Shown here: positions 53,281 through 64,000 of the stretch, in pieces
How the letters are laid out: each line of letters opens with the position of its first letter
Position numbering within the stretch: the stretch's first letter is position 1
Assembly (NCBI RefSeq): GCF_022539665.2
Contig: NC_081331.1
Location: forward strand, 6,594,034-6,658,033
Direction of reading: 5' to 3'
Length of the DNA stretch: 64,000 nt
Source: Daphnia carinata
Lineage: Eukaryota > Arthropoda > Branchiopoda > Diplostraca > Daphniidae
The notes under the pieces: generated by a model
Seen by the model: only the letters and a program-made list of their open reading frames with translations
Databases searched by the model: none
Told to the model about the DNA's origin: nothing
Program-made: the position numbers and the translations under genes

Positions 53281-53609
53281 CATCATACAACACATAACGT
53301 GCCAAAATTCAAATTAAATGTCTACTTGAACGTACCTGAGAAATTTGATGGTGGCCACGCCGAGGAAGAAGAGCGTGACTGATATGCATCCCATTAAAGT
53401 GTACACACCTTCGGTCAATCTACAGCAGCGGGAATGGGCCACGCGAGTGGCGTGTAGAACAATATCGTTGTTATTTCCATCAGCAAACAGGTCCCCTGTC
53501 GTGCGATTAACGTCAAACACATCGAACTCGGCACTGGCATTCACACGGTCACTAATGACGGACGAATCCATGTCGTTCGAACGTTGTCGAACGAATGCGG
53601 CCTCTGCGT
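45965..53609 (-). CDS. Receptor-type tyrosine phosphatase with two atypical PTP domains
   Basis: Exons from 5' to 3': 53336-53609, 51184-51512, 50043-50158, 49854-49941, 48954-49030, 48737-48871, 48503-48637, 48342-48404, 48154-48254, 47909-48044, 47667-47816, 47498-47597, 47356-47432, 47147-47278, 46942-47067, 46332-46519, 46121-46256 and 45965-46042 (TGA). Every junction keeps phase. The first exon carries one transmembrane helix (GVYTLMGCISVTLFFLGVAT); the next is a Ser-rich juxtamembrane region. Domain D1 has KIIPYDYNRV, YVVTQGPNERTVSDFWRLVW and HCNDGGGRSGVF (Cys and Arg present), but the WPD loop reads YTEWHSHTC, without the general-acid Asp. D2 has VTEWPLPHTLGDLWSLVYD and GPVVVISSDGTSRVGVY, with Ser in place of the catalytic Cys. 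D2 should be inactive and D1 impaired. The ectodomain start is not resolved. Confidence 0.85.
49275..49347 (-). tRNA. tRNA-Thr(AGU), copy 1
   Basis: 73 nt without intron. Acceptor arms GGTCTCA/TGGGACC pair. Anticodon stem CCTGC/GCAGG encloses CTAGTAA, giving anticodon AGU. T-arm ACGAGTTCGAGTCTCGT is normal. Lies within a phosphatase intron, same strand. Confidence 0.93.
49573..49645 (-). tRNA. tRNA-Thr(AGU), copy 2
   Basis: Nearly identical to the copy about 300 bp away; it differs at the acceptor stem (GGTCCTA). Anticodon AGU, no intron. Same phosphatase intron. Confidence 0.93.
50455..50481. repeat. Poly-A tract
   Basis: A run of about 27 A in a phosphatase intron. Confidence 0.9.
51815..51846. 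repeat. (TA)n(GA)n compound microsatellite
   Basis: TA repeats pass directly into GA repeats within the intron between the transmembrane and juxtamembrane exons of the phosphatase. Confidence 0.9.
53249..53277. repeat. Poly-T tract
   Basis: About 29 T just downstream of the transmembrane-exon donor (poly-A on the coding strand of the phosphatase intron). Confidence 0.9.
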
Positions 53610-53664
53610 CTGGGAAAAGATGACAGGACTAAAAACCTACGACGTCAAAAAAAAAAAAACATAT

Positions 53665-53952
53665 TCACAAAGCAGCCAAAAAGGTCAATCGATGTGATGG
53701 ATCTCCCCGCATAATTTTTTTTCCCCTCCTTTTCACTGTGGCGACGCTGCCCAGACGATATTCTTGCACGCCGAATGTCGGTCTGAATTGAATGCCTTTG
53801 CCTATCTTTGCGTACGAATATAGACGTGACAGAGCGCAGTTTGTATCTGTATATGTACGCCTCTTGTCCGTCGTCGACGTGGTCGCTTTTTCGTAAAGAT
53901 TAGTTAAACCGGGCACGTTCACTTGGCCAGAGAAAAATGCACCGCTGTTCGG
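53665..53952 (-). CDS. Candidate ectodomain exon of the receptor phosphatase
   Basis: An acceptor (cattttag) at 53953 opens a frame reading PNSGAFFSGQVNVPGLTN then LYEKATTSTTDKRRTYTD and GKGIQFRPTFGVQEYRLGS. It lies directly upstream of the transmembrane exon. Its 3' donor is unclear: a gtctgg site near 53753 would keep phase with the next exon, but it is weak. I recognise no domain, and it could be the first visible part of the extracellular region. Confidence 0.4.
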   Translation of the reverse strand, partial: PNSGAFFSGQVNVPGLTNLYEKATTSTTDKRRTYTDTNCALSRLYSYAKIGKGIQFRPTFGVQEYRLGSVATVKRRGKKIMRGDPSHRLTFLAAL

Positions 53953-54621
53953 CTAAAATGAAAGAAAAAAAAGACAGAAACCAGACGTGTGATTCTTGTT
54001 TTCAAGCCAAACAGATTGTCAAAATTACACTTTATCTGCAACGTATACGTACTATATACAAATCTCATCATCATCGATTACATTATTATTTTATTTATTC
54101 ACACAATTCTATTTTATCTTGTTGGGGCTATCAGTTTTCTCACGCTTAACGTGCTGTTGTACGCGTCCTCATCAAGAACCCAACGATCGTCACGATTTGT
54201 GGTTCTTCCGGATAAATTCGGAAATAGCGCCCTCTTTTTTGGGTATTCCAACCTTGGTGTCGATCGTGTACTTAACGCTTAAAAAAAAAAAAAAAAAAAA
54301 AAAAAAAGCCTTGAAATTATTTATATTCATTCGTGATCGAAATCATGAAGGGATCAGATTCCGGTTCGATATAGACGGCAGGTGGGTGTAAAGAAACACG
54401 ATCGGGACGAAGGCAAACCACAAAATAGCATGTATTATCTGTTAAGTAGTCATATAAATGTTGCTTGTCGGCAAGGCAGGTTTCATTTCGTAAGTAATCA
54501 ATCATTTGTTTTCTTTTTTGTTCAGCGCAACCGCTGGTGGGTGGTCATGCTAATGAGGCGGAGGACCTACATCACGTATACGTCTCGGGAAGGTTATTTA
54601 CTCGTGAACAAGTTTAGAAGG
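53953..54621. other. Short region between SSX2IP and the phosphatase gene
   Basis: Contains the SSX2IP 3' UTR and a poly-A tract at 54281-54307. Upstream phosphatase exons may be hidden here; I could not identify one. Confidence 0.4.
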
Positions 54622-57600
54622 TCATGACGGATTTGCTGAGTAGATGCTGGTTGCCGGAGCAACGCGACGAGTCGCTTGTCGTTGCTGGACAACGCTGACT
54701 TTAGCCGTTATGGTACCGCCGTAGCCGCTGTTCAAGTTGACGGTCGTGCCAGACTTTTGGGCACATATCGATGCGTCATTGGAAGGTCTACGACCGTTCC
54801 TGACCAGAGTGGCGGCGGCGTCGCACGTTCGATAAAATTGTTCATCGATTTCCGTAGTGGCATCGATCTCCGATCGCTGGGATTTCCAACTGCTGTCGCT
54901 CGAAGTACTGGAACGGCTTGGGCTGTTGCTGGCACTCGGACAAGGTGTGTCCAAAGTGGCCATTTCATCATGGATCACGTCGACCCTGTCGTCTGTTTCA
55001 CGGGATCCAACAAGGAACGAAGCCTCCGTTCCAATCGTTGGCTGTCCAAGTGTAACCGTATCCTGACGGCTGGAAAGCGGACTCAATGCTGGGCTATCCA
55101 TCTTCAGTTGGTTCCAATCGACTTGATTAATAGCTGCTGGCGGTTGGGTGCTACCCTTCGACGGTTTTCGTAACGCACGGCTATCGAATTGGCCCGTCGA
55201 AACGGGCTCCGGACGGACGCATTTCGCCATTTGCATTGGGTTTTCATGTGTCGGGGACAATGTCGAAATCGTACGTGACTTGCTGATAATAACATCGTCT
55301 TTCACAAGAGGACCTATCCGGTTATGAATCGCAGTTGGACGATGTTCACCGGAGGCTACATGTTCCGATTGGTCGGTCACGGCATTGATTTCAATTTCAT
55401 CACGACGGTCTGTCGTATTGAAATTCTGTCCGCTCTGTGAAACTGTTGATGTAACGAGGGCACACTCTACGAGATGAAGAGCTTCCTCCAACCGATCTCT
55501 CATGGAACTGACTGGAAGACGGATCCATTCCTAGCCCAATAAAAACCAGCTATTCGTTCTTGCCCTTCACGTAAAATTATTATATTAAATTAAATTGAAA
55601 AAAAAAAAAATGTACCACGACGTTGAAAAAGATATTGTTTGCCGGACGACGGCCACCTAATGTGTCTGCGCAATTTGTCAAAAATCGGCCGAGCGTGTCG
55701 ACCAATTGGAGGTAATCAACTCGTAAGAGTTGATGATCCTTTTCTAAAGAGTTTAACGCCGTCTTCCACATGACTTCAGCGTGCCTAACGATTGATAATG
55801 TGAAAAACAAAAAGGGAAAATTGGGAACATGAAAGTTTGAAAAAAAAAAAACGTCTGTAGATATACTTTCGAGTTTCGTCGGCTGTTCGGTCCCATTGTT
55901 TACGCAACCTTGTCGAATCGGAGGATGAGGCACGCGCAGCCAGCGATCCACGGATTTCAACTTGGTGAGGGATGATGCCCCCACTGCCGCTACCACTCGA
56001 TTTACTATGCAAGAATTTCAGCAATTGCTGTTGTAATCTATGGTTTTCCTGGTCACGACGACGTAGTGCGTGCAGCCACTGTGTATAACAACAAGAGAGA
56101 AATATTAATTGAAAAAAAAAAAGGGAGGAAAAAAGAAAAAAACAGATTTCTCATTTAGTTTTCTCTTTGATTGATTAGAGTTAGAAAATGAAAGAAAAAA
56201 GAGAAAATAACCTGATTCTCCTTGAGTTGGCATTCATGAACCAACTGGCGGTTTTCTTCCGTCTTCTTTTTTAAAAGCGTCTCGGCCAATTGGAGACGGA
56301 CATTGGCCTGGCGCTCTTTCTCGCAAGCTTCGGCCGCTTCACGCTCCCGTTGAACGGTCAGTTCCTTTTCCTTGTCCAGCAACCACTAATTTTTTTTTTT
56401 TTTTCGAAACAAAAAATATATAAAAATTTATAGTCTTTTTTCATGTGACGGTTAATGGACACGCCATTTTAGGACACGCTACGATCGTCAACAATTTGGC
56501 GAGTAATTAAGTTTCGGGGGTATAAGAAACATAAAGTAAATAAAGCGAAAGGAAAAGAAAAAAACCTGAGAACGTTGCAAGTCGTGGAGTAGCTGCTGTG
56601 CGTGATCTTCCCTTTGGCGTTTGGAACGTTGAAGATCGCGAAGTAGGCCGATGAGGTCATAAGATGCGCTTATCAGATCGCTGATCACGTCCACAGCGAT
56701 GGCGCCATCGTTATAATCTACCTGCTGCTGGCTGGCCAAACCGGGCAGACCCATCAACTCCAGTTCCTAAGTCATACGTAAGTTTCAAAAAAGAAAAAAA
56801 AAAGAAAATGGTGATTTGAGTGTTACAAAGACCATATCAATCGCCGGTCAAATTTATGAATATGATTATTCATATTTTTTTTTTTGTTTTTTGTTTTTCC
56901 CCTTTGGGGCTTTGTATACATATATGCTGGAAAACGATGCCGGCCAATCAAATGCTAACGACGGATCATTTTTTTTTTTCATCTACTCAAATTTTCATTT
57001 TCCCCTTTTTCCTCGCAGAGAAGGACGAACCAGAAGAGAAATCTCTTTGTTGACTTGGTAAAGCCAAAAGTTCTTTTGAATTCGAAAAGAATATCTTTAA
57101 AAAAACAAAAATGTATATGTATATACAGTATATAAAAAAAAATAAAGAAAACAAAATATGGAGGCTGTAACGAAAAGGATGGTGAGCCCACCTGGCATTA
57201 CCACGAGCTATTCGGGTATATTGAGGCCTATTACATTATTAATAGTTTCCCACCACAAGAGCTCGGCAAAGGTGCGTAAAATGTTTGAATAAATAATTAC
57301 GGATCAGTGTGGTATGCCGTGTTTTCCTTCCTGCGTGTTCTATTTTTTCTTTCGTATCTGTGTGCCGTGTAGGAGGAATGCAACTTAACAAGCCCCAGAA
57401 TCGGTTAACGAGCCTCATTCATCCGCAACGTTGATTACACCTCAACGATAAAGGTAACACGCGGTTAAAGCTGCCGACGAATCGTTAATAATCATCACGT
57501 TGCTAAGGGAAGCGCATTTCTGTTTTGAAAAAAAAAAGGGCACCGTATTATCTAATAATGTGAAGAAGCGGAGGGGGGGGGGATATTTTCTCTTTTTTTT

Positions 57601-58697
57601 TTTTTAAACTAAAGTTCACGACGTTGCGCGGAACCTTCGTCGACGTACTAATCACACGTAAAAAATAGACTTTCTCAGTTTTATCCCGACGAAAAACGAG
57701 AATCTTGTCTCTATTTTGAATCGTTTCACCGCAAGAAGAGCATCAAACAAGCACCAACTCTCTTCTTTCCATTTCTTCTTTTCCCCCCCTCCAACCGGAA
57801 GTGTTTGATGGATGGTCGAGCCGACCGCAAACTGCGGTACAACGACGATTTCAACTATGTTGTGGTCTCGTGGTGTTTTCTCTCTTCGTTTCGTTCTTTT
57901 TTCGTATTAAAAAAGACTTTTGCTGGTGGCTTTCTCTCTGCCTGCCAGTCTCGAAAAATCAAGGGAACAACACGATTACTTCTGGAACGAATTCGACCGC
58001 ATTTTTCGTGTACACTCGGGATAAGAACGTATATTTCAATCGGGAATAGAAGAAAAAATAAAAATAAAAGTTTAGACGTTCATCCCAATGGAGTCAGGGA
58101 GCTAACAAAAAAAAAAAAAAAAATCTGCGTAGGCTTTCCCCCTTATTTTGGATGGCTTTCTTTACTGCAAGTTACGAACGACATGCAGTAACTATTCATG
58201 GGAGGAGTTGCCTTTTTTTTTTTTTTTTTTTTTTTTCAAGACTCTGTCTAATAAGTTTTCTGTGTGTCCATGTCGACGATGTCTTACGCCCATTGCGGAC
58301 GAAGGACGGCCCTACATCTTTCGCCACCAACGACTCGCCTTACCAACAGCCGGTAAAAAGAGAATGGCAACTCTAAGAACAACCGGCCTAATTGATGCCG
58401 TTTGTTGACTGAAACATTCAAAGAGGCTGGCCAAGATATCACCAATGGACGTTTGGGCATGACCTCGAAGAAAAATTTCGTGCTCGGGGCGTTGCAGAAA
58501 AAAATAAAATCCATCAAAAGTCGAGCCCACGCGAATCCTATTTCCTGACCCCAATCTATCAGTTTACAACCATTTTTTAGGCTAAAGGAAAAAAAAGCCT
58601 TCAGTCTTTACACTGTATGTCAAAAGATCGTTTTACCTACCTTGGATAGACGAATGACAATGGCGCCCAAATCTTCCATCGATCCGGATGTTGACAT
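54622..58697 (-). CDS. SSX2IP: Afadin- and alpha-actinin-binding protein (SSX2IP/ADIP/Msd1 family)
   Basis: Six coding exons: 58641-58697 (ATG), 56566-56766, 56212-56385, 55867-56078, 55616-55784 and 54622-55530 (TGA). They give 573 aa; lengths and phases agree. The first half is coiled coil: ELELMGLPGL, VISDLISASYDLIGLLRDLQ, KEKELTVQREREAAEACEKE and RQLVHECQLKENQWLHALRR. The block RLRKQWD...ADETRKYHAEVMWKTALNSLE follows, matching the conserved core of ADIP proteins. The C-terminal 300 residues, all in the last exon, are Ser/Thr-rich and poorly conserved. Family members sit at centrosomes/centriolar satellites and adherens junctions and help anchor microtubules. Intron 1 is about 1.9 kb with many homopolymer runs. 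Confidence 0.82.
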
Positions 58698-60312
58698 GGT
58701 CTTCGACAACCCAATGGACGGCCAAAATGAAGGCAGTATGTTTCCTTTGATGGACGTAATTTCAGTTCGGGGGTTGAATCACGAAAGAGAATGAAGCGAG
58801 AAGAAAAATAAAAAAGAGGGCGTCTCTCGGAGATGGACTAGAAAAAAGAAAAGTAAGAGTATAGTTGGGTATAGATTTGTTTGAGTTGGGGAGCGTCGAA
58901 CACACACACACACCGTCGACGTCGCGGTTAATAATAGCTGCACGCGCTCTCTCTTCTTTCACTCTCCGTCGTGTCTCTCCATCTACGTTACGTGTACGTT
59001 GGGTGCCCAAAAGTTGGTAAGAAAACAAAAACGAAGAAGAGCAACAAGAAAATCAAATAGCTCTCGATTTTACGGCGGTGTTCTGTCTTTGCTGCTCCAA
59101 TTTCAGTGGATGACGAAAACGAAGCAGATCCACCACGTCTACGAAAACACGTTGGAATTACCACTGATTGAGAAAAAGGTAAATAAACTTTCCAGAATAC
59201 CTTAGAAATGTTACGCTTTGTGGTAATGTCGGAAGCTCCTACTGGTTGAGTCAGTTTAACCACGAAGGAAAAGTGAGTCGAAGCAAACAAAAAACAACAT
59301 TCGTTTCGGTAGGGAAGGATATCCCGCGAGCAGCCTGCCATCTATCCACGATCCTGCACCTTTCTCTCTCCGTGATCTAAGACAAAACAAAACAACAATC
59401 AAATGAATTCTTTTAAGATACTATGCAATTCAGTTTTTATTACTATTTCAAAAAGTTAACATTTTCGCGAAACAAACGAGCACAATCTACTAGAAATTAT
59501 TTCTAAGAAAAACCATTCACTTGTACCTAGAGCCATCTAGCGTTAGCCGAGTAAGCGTGATGGGCAATTTTAATCAAATCGACAAACTCATTTGCCCCCT
59601 GAGGGAGTAGAAGAAGAAGAGAGAGAGAGAGAGAAAAAAAACACATACTCGAAGGGGAGGAAGAGAAGCGAGGCCCATGGCGCGCGCGCGGTACCCACAC
59701 ACACATCGAGACAGGGGGAAGAGGAGAGAGGTTCGGTTCGATAAAAAGTCTGGAGCCGCATTATAGAACCGTATGTGTTGTCGCGAGTGTTGGTGCCTTG
59801 TGTGAGCGTGTGTAAATGTGAAAAAAAAAAAACGAAAAAAAAAAAAAGTGTGTGTGTATGTGTGTGGTTTTTCAGTTGGTGTCGAGTGGTGTTTGCCAGC
59901 GTCACAATCTAAAAACTCGTTTTTTTTTTTTTTTTCTGTTCTGGCGTTTTACCATTCGCCAAAAACGACTTGAACTTCGTGAAACTGTTGGGTTCACCAC
60001 CAAACTCGATTGTAGACGTCATTTCTTAGTGGCCGTATCGGCAAGTAAGTCACTTAATCGACCCGATTTCCAATCAGCTGTTGTGTTATCGCTCGCCAGG
60101 GTTAGGATGTTCGTTGTTGGGGGAACTCGTTTCCAGCCTTTGCTTTCCATGGGGTGACATACTGTGTGTGTGTGTGTGTGAGTGCATTACCAATGGCCGT
60201 CCCCGTTCCCCTCCACCCCACACTAGCTCGGGAAATGAAAAGCCGACTCGAGTTAGAATACTATTTTGACTTGATATGTCTTTTGTTATATTTCTTTTTC
60301 TTTATTCTTTGT

Positions 60313-60359
60313 AAAAAAAAAAAAAAAAAAAAATGGGAGGGGGGGGGGGGGGGAGGGGG
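60313..60359. repeat. Adjacent poly-A and poly-G tracts
   Basis: About 21 A followed by about 25 bases that are almost all G. Confidence 0.9.
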
Positions 60360-60835
60360 TCAGGCACTTGTAAAGAATCTGGAGGACTATAATCTACGAT
60401 CAGCAGTACGTGATAAGAGTGAAAGATCCCCATCTCCCCACGTTAAATACTGACCTCGTTGTTGCCGAATCGGGCAAAAACAGTTTCGTGGAAGCAGATG
60501 ATGTATGACCGAGGAACGAAACAAAATTGGAAAAAATGGCCGTGGATTAAAACAGAATTTGTGTCCTTTTTGCATTCAAGTTTGCGAATTCAGCAAACAT
60601 TAGGCAAAACAGATGTGTGAATTTTGAGATTTTTTTTCGTGGAGCTTGTCTTGGAAAAAAAAGAAAGAAATGTCTGAGCTGTTTTTCCCATTACACACGA
60701 AATGGGTTTTTGCCATTAAACTCGAAACGATGGACGGGCGCGTCTGCTGTTGGATTCATTAAATACTTGGGGCGCTTCATCATCACGTGGCGCCGTTGGA
60801 AACAACACAATTATCTCGAATCTATTCGATTATCA

Positions 60836-60837
60836 GT

Positions 60838-60875
<38 letters not shown>
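60836..60875. repeat. (TG)n microsatellite
   Basis: About 19 TG units with one interruption, followed by poly-T. Confidence 0.95.
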
Positions 60876-60878
<3 letters not shown>

Positions 60879-61253
60879 TTTTTTATTATTATTTTCCTTT
60901 TCTTTTACGAGCGCATTTATTATTACGATCTTATCATCGAGTGAAGGGATCAAAAATTTTTAGCATCTCGAAAACGATTTAAGATATCAAACAGCTGGTT
61001 AGGTTGGTAAACGTGAAAGACAAAAACTAAAAAATCTGTATGCCATGTTTTGCGTGTGCCTTTTGTACTTACTTAAGATATTGTGTGTTATCTTCCTGAT
61101 TGTATAGAGACGGCGGCTCTAGTGTCGGTGGCAGCCATCATGGGAGCGCTGCCAACTTGAGATAAATAAAAGCGAGCAAAAAAGACAATTTCTGACCCCC
61201 GCGACGAAACGACGCCGCCATCGCTACTTACACACACATACACACCAGACGCC

Positions 61254-61276
61254 ATGATGATGGTGAACGAAATGAG
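61254..61276 (+). CDS. Possible first coding exon of a gene running out of the window
   Basis: ATGATGATGGTGAACGAAAT then GAG, ending at a consensus donor gtaagc (MMMVNEM plus two bases). There is no supporting downstream exon, so this rests only on the start context and donor. Confidence 0.15.
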
Positions 61277-61291
61277 GTAAGCAACATCAAC

Positions 61292-61300
<9 letters not shown>

Positions 61301-61323
<23 letters not shown>

Positions 61324-61377
61324 CTTGATTTCATTCCAAGTTTTTTTTTTTTTTTTTTTTTTTTTTTGGGGGGGGGG
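61301..61377. repeat. Poly-A, poly-T and poly-G runs
   Basis: A(23), then T(27) followed directly by G(10). Confidence 0.9.
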
Positions 61378-62633
61378 TTGTAATTATTCATTTATACGAG
61401 TCATTAGCCTATTGTCAATCATACGTCATTCGGGTTTGATTAATCGAACGACAATCGTCACACACGAAAATTAAAATTCCAAAATTATTTTTTACTTCTT
61501 CAACATATTCCCCCTTCCTCCTTTTTTTTTTTTTTTTCCTAACTTGTATGGCATTCAAAATGACCACCTTTTAGGGACATGGAATGTTGTGAGATTACCA
61601 TTTGTAGGCGGGTTTGATAACTTGATCGTTTCCCTGTTTGGCGTCGTTCCGGGTACCCAAATTGAGATGGAAAGATTTGAAAAAAAAAAAAAACAACAAC
61701 AAAACAAAACAAAAAAACTATTATTTATTTTTGTTGTTGTAAAGCCTGAGCAACAATGTATTGATGTAACAATCGAAATTACTTTCAATCCGAGCCGTAG
61801 AAAGCGACCGTAACAGGGCGGTGTCCCCAAAACCAACCACCTCGTCCTGACCTTCCCATAAAAAGAAGTTCTTTCTTTTTATTAAAATTTTATTCTTTTT
61901 TTGTTTTTTAATTTTTTGAAAACGAGTCCTCTAGGGTACTAGTAACGTGATCACACAGCAACTAATCCCGAGGCACATTAAAATATAAGGATATAAAAAA
62001 TAAAAAGGGAAAAAGAGAGAGAGAGAGAGACAAAAGAACAAGTGATTATCATTGGATTTTGGGTGGAGTTCAAATGTTACGATAGGACGTAGAGGATAGA
62101 GAAAACGAAATGAGGAGAAGAGAGAGAGAGACAGAGAGAGAGAGAGAGATCGCGTATCTGCTGTGGATGGGCGTTCGTGAGTGACTGGAACAACTGCGAG
62201 GGGTAATTCCCATAGTTTGAAGCTATTCCTTAAATGGCTCTTTGGCCCCCTTCAACAAAATTCAAAATGAATGGCCGTATAAACGGGTTTATTACCGACA
62301 CGTTGACATTTCAAAGTACTAAAAACTAAGAAAGTAAAAGAAGAAAGAAAATATCACGAAAACAAAATGGCGATTTTTGTTTTAACGCCACCCGCGTCTG
62401 GCATTAAAAATTTGTGAAAGTTCTTTTTTATTTTATTTTTTCTTTTCTTTTCTTTTCTTTATTATCTATGCCACTGTTTTTCCATCGAAAATGATTGTTC
62501 TTACCGGCACTTAATCACGTCGTTTGCTTTCCTCTTGCGGCTAATTTACCGGATCTTTACAACTTCAAAAATCATAATTTTTTTTCGAACCCAGTTGTCA
62601 ACAATTGAACTTAATTTCTTTTTCGTGTGACAA

Positions 62634-62637
<4 letters not shown>

Positions 62638-62668
<31 letters not shown>

Positions 62669-62719
62669 GGCTCATTGTTGTTTATTAATAAGCAAAAAAA
62701 AAAAAAAAAAAAAAAAAAA
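62638..62719. repeat. Inverted homopolymers T(28)...A(26)
   Basis: A poly-T and a poly-A run separated by about 28 bases could pair into a long A:T hairpin. Confidence 0.85.
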
Positions 62720-63322
62720 TACCCAACTAGAAATCAAAGTTTGAACCGGACTAGACCGGCCCAAAAATCAATGGCCTAACCTCATTCCGTGAGTTCATCA
62801 TCACCAGGAAATTTTTGAAAAACAAAAAAACAAAAAAAAATGTTGATGTCGTTGACGGTTTTTGTGAAAAAAAAAAACAAAAAAACAAATCAGGTTACAC
62901 AGGACCTTATGACGTGCGTCGGGGCAATGAGAAACCGCGGGAATATGAAATCATCAGCTTTAGGGTTCGGTCAAGACGTGTGTGTTGGTCACGGACATCT
63001 TTTTCTTTTTTTTTTTTTTCTTTCTTTCGTGCACGATTTCGCTCGTTAGCAACAGTCGTTGGTAGAAACACGCACTTTAACACGAATCGGCAAAAAAAAA
63101 AAAAAAAAAAAAAAAGGCATTCAATTTGTAATTTGCATCAGAGCTTCCATTTTCTTATGGGATGATTCCGTATAGCGCTCGTACAACACATGTTTTTGAT
63201 AGGGCACAGTAGGAATGAAGGCCAGATTTGAATATTAGAAGAAGAAGGAGAAGAAAGTATTACGTTACTTCACGTGAAATTACCTTGCTCTCATCACTTA
63301 TCATAGAAATTGTTGTATATGC

Positions 63323-63344
63323 CCGCGCGCGCGCGCGCGCGCGA
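63323..63344. repeat. (CG)n microsatellite
   Basis: Alternating C and G for about 20 bases, a potential Z-DNA former. A second run is at 63719-63737. Confidence 0.9.
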
Positions 63345-63718
63345 GCCTGCTAACTCTCAGTCGTATATATATGTGTACGGTACATCGCGGCGCATTCATT
63401 ATTCAACCCCGGGAGCTCGTTTCACGTGAATTTTTTTTATTTATTTATTTATTTTTTTTGGGTTGCACATTAAATCACCGAAAATGATGCAATCTTTCGT
63501 TTTTCTGATTATTTATTCATCTCTCTCTTTTGCCAGTCGAGAAGACTTTCCTCAAGATTCTCAATTTGATTGTGGTAGACGTGGCATCTCCATTTTTCAA
63601 TGACAATTTTTCGTGTTCAACATTTTCTCTCTCGTGATGGTTGCGGATGTCTGGGAGAATCCAGCTCACGGTCAGCAGGCAAGGTTAGCAAATGAACGAT
63701 GGTAGACACGGAGACGCT

Positions 63719-63737
63719 GGCGCGCGCGCGCGCGCGC
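63719..63737. repeat. (GC)n microsatellite, second run
   Basis: Alternating GC for about 19 bases. Confidence 0.9.
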
Positions 63738-64000
63738 AAATCGAATGTTAAATATTGCGATCTTTCGTGCGCTTTACGCCGAGATGATTGAATGTTCAAC
63801 ACCTCTTTTCTTTTTTCTTTCTTCATATAGATTTCGAATTTACACACAGGCACACAGTTCGTCAGTTCTAGCGAAAAACAGACTTCCAGCTGCGCGTTTT
63901 GTTGTTATGAGGCAGCAGCGCTTTTTTTTTTTTTTTTTTTCTTCTCCAGTTGGGAGAAACGATCTATTGTTGTCCAGTACAAAAATCCCGCCGCCCGTTG

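Larger units (their letters stand above)
58698..64000. other. Simple-sequence-rich DNA, no convincing gene
   Basis: Upstream of SSX2IP on the minus strand, so the nearest few hundred bases should include its promoter and 5' UTR. The remainder is dominated by microsatellites and homopolymers. The ORFs are low-complexity and match no family. A very short start-exon candidate is listed at 61254. Confidence 0.5.

Noticed and set aside
59588-60453. ORFs of about 100 codons on both strands
   Set aside because: They are translations of microsatellites and homopolymers (Cys-Val, Phe, Lys and Gly runs).

Overview
The window is nuclear DNA of an invertebrate animal. Genes are split by short introns (mostly 50-110 bp) with GT-AG boundaries, intergenic DNA is rich in microsatellites and homopolymer runs, and gene content (ERMP1, METAP2, DRAK-type kinase, trypsin-like protease, UBL4A, METTL7, receptor tyrosine phosphatase, SSX2IP) is typical of arthropods. 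Compact introns plus an expanded set of lineage-specific immune-like genes suggest a small crustacean such as Daphnia; this is inference, because no marker in the window fixes the species.

Layout. 1-2538 (+): the 3' exons of ERMP1. 2.5-11.65 kb: no gene seen. 11.65-13.53 kb (-): METAP2, carrying an apparent frameshift. 13.5-17.4 kb: non-coding, with a degenerate repeat family. 17.4-22.0 kb (-): DRAK/STK17-like kinase. 23.0-24.7 kb (-): secreted trypsin-like protease with a threonine-rich insert inside its catalytic domain. 25.6-26.1 kb (-): UBL4A. 26.9-28.0 kb (+): METTL7. 29.5-32.8 kb (+): a large ankyrin-repeat protein ending in a Mab-21/cGAS-like nucleotidyltransferase domain. 33.4-34.5 kb (+): a repeat protein with TPX2-like motifs. 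35.9-44.3 kb (-): three tandem copies of an unusual gene fusing an IRE1/RNase L-type pseudokinase to a complete caspase. Copies A and C are intact and B is a broken chimera. A small divergent ORF and an intron-containing tRNA-Ile(UAU) were duplicated with the array. 46.0-53.9 kb (-): receptor-type tyrosine phosphatase with two atypical PTP domains and two tRNA-Thr genes in one intron. 54.6-58.7 kb (-): SSX2IP/ADIP. 58.7-64 kb: simple-sequence-rich DNA with no convincing gene.

The part most likely to be new is 29.5-44.3 kb. A nucleotidyltransferase with a complete cGAS-like active-site triad fused to ankyrin repeats lies tail-to-tail with pseudokinase-caspase genes whose kinase part belongs to the family of RNase L. 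In vertebrates the OAS nucleotidyltransferase makes the signal that activates RNase L (ankyrin-pseudokinase-nuclease). Here the ankyrins sit on the nucleotidyltransferase and the effector is a caspase instead of a nuclease. A functional link between these neighbours is a hypothesis, but both domain architectures are read directly from exons whose phases agree at every junction I checked.
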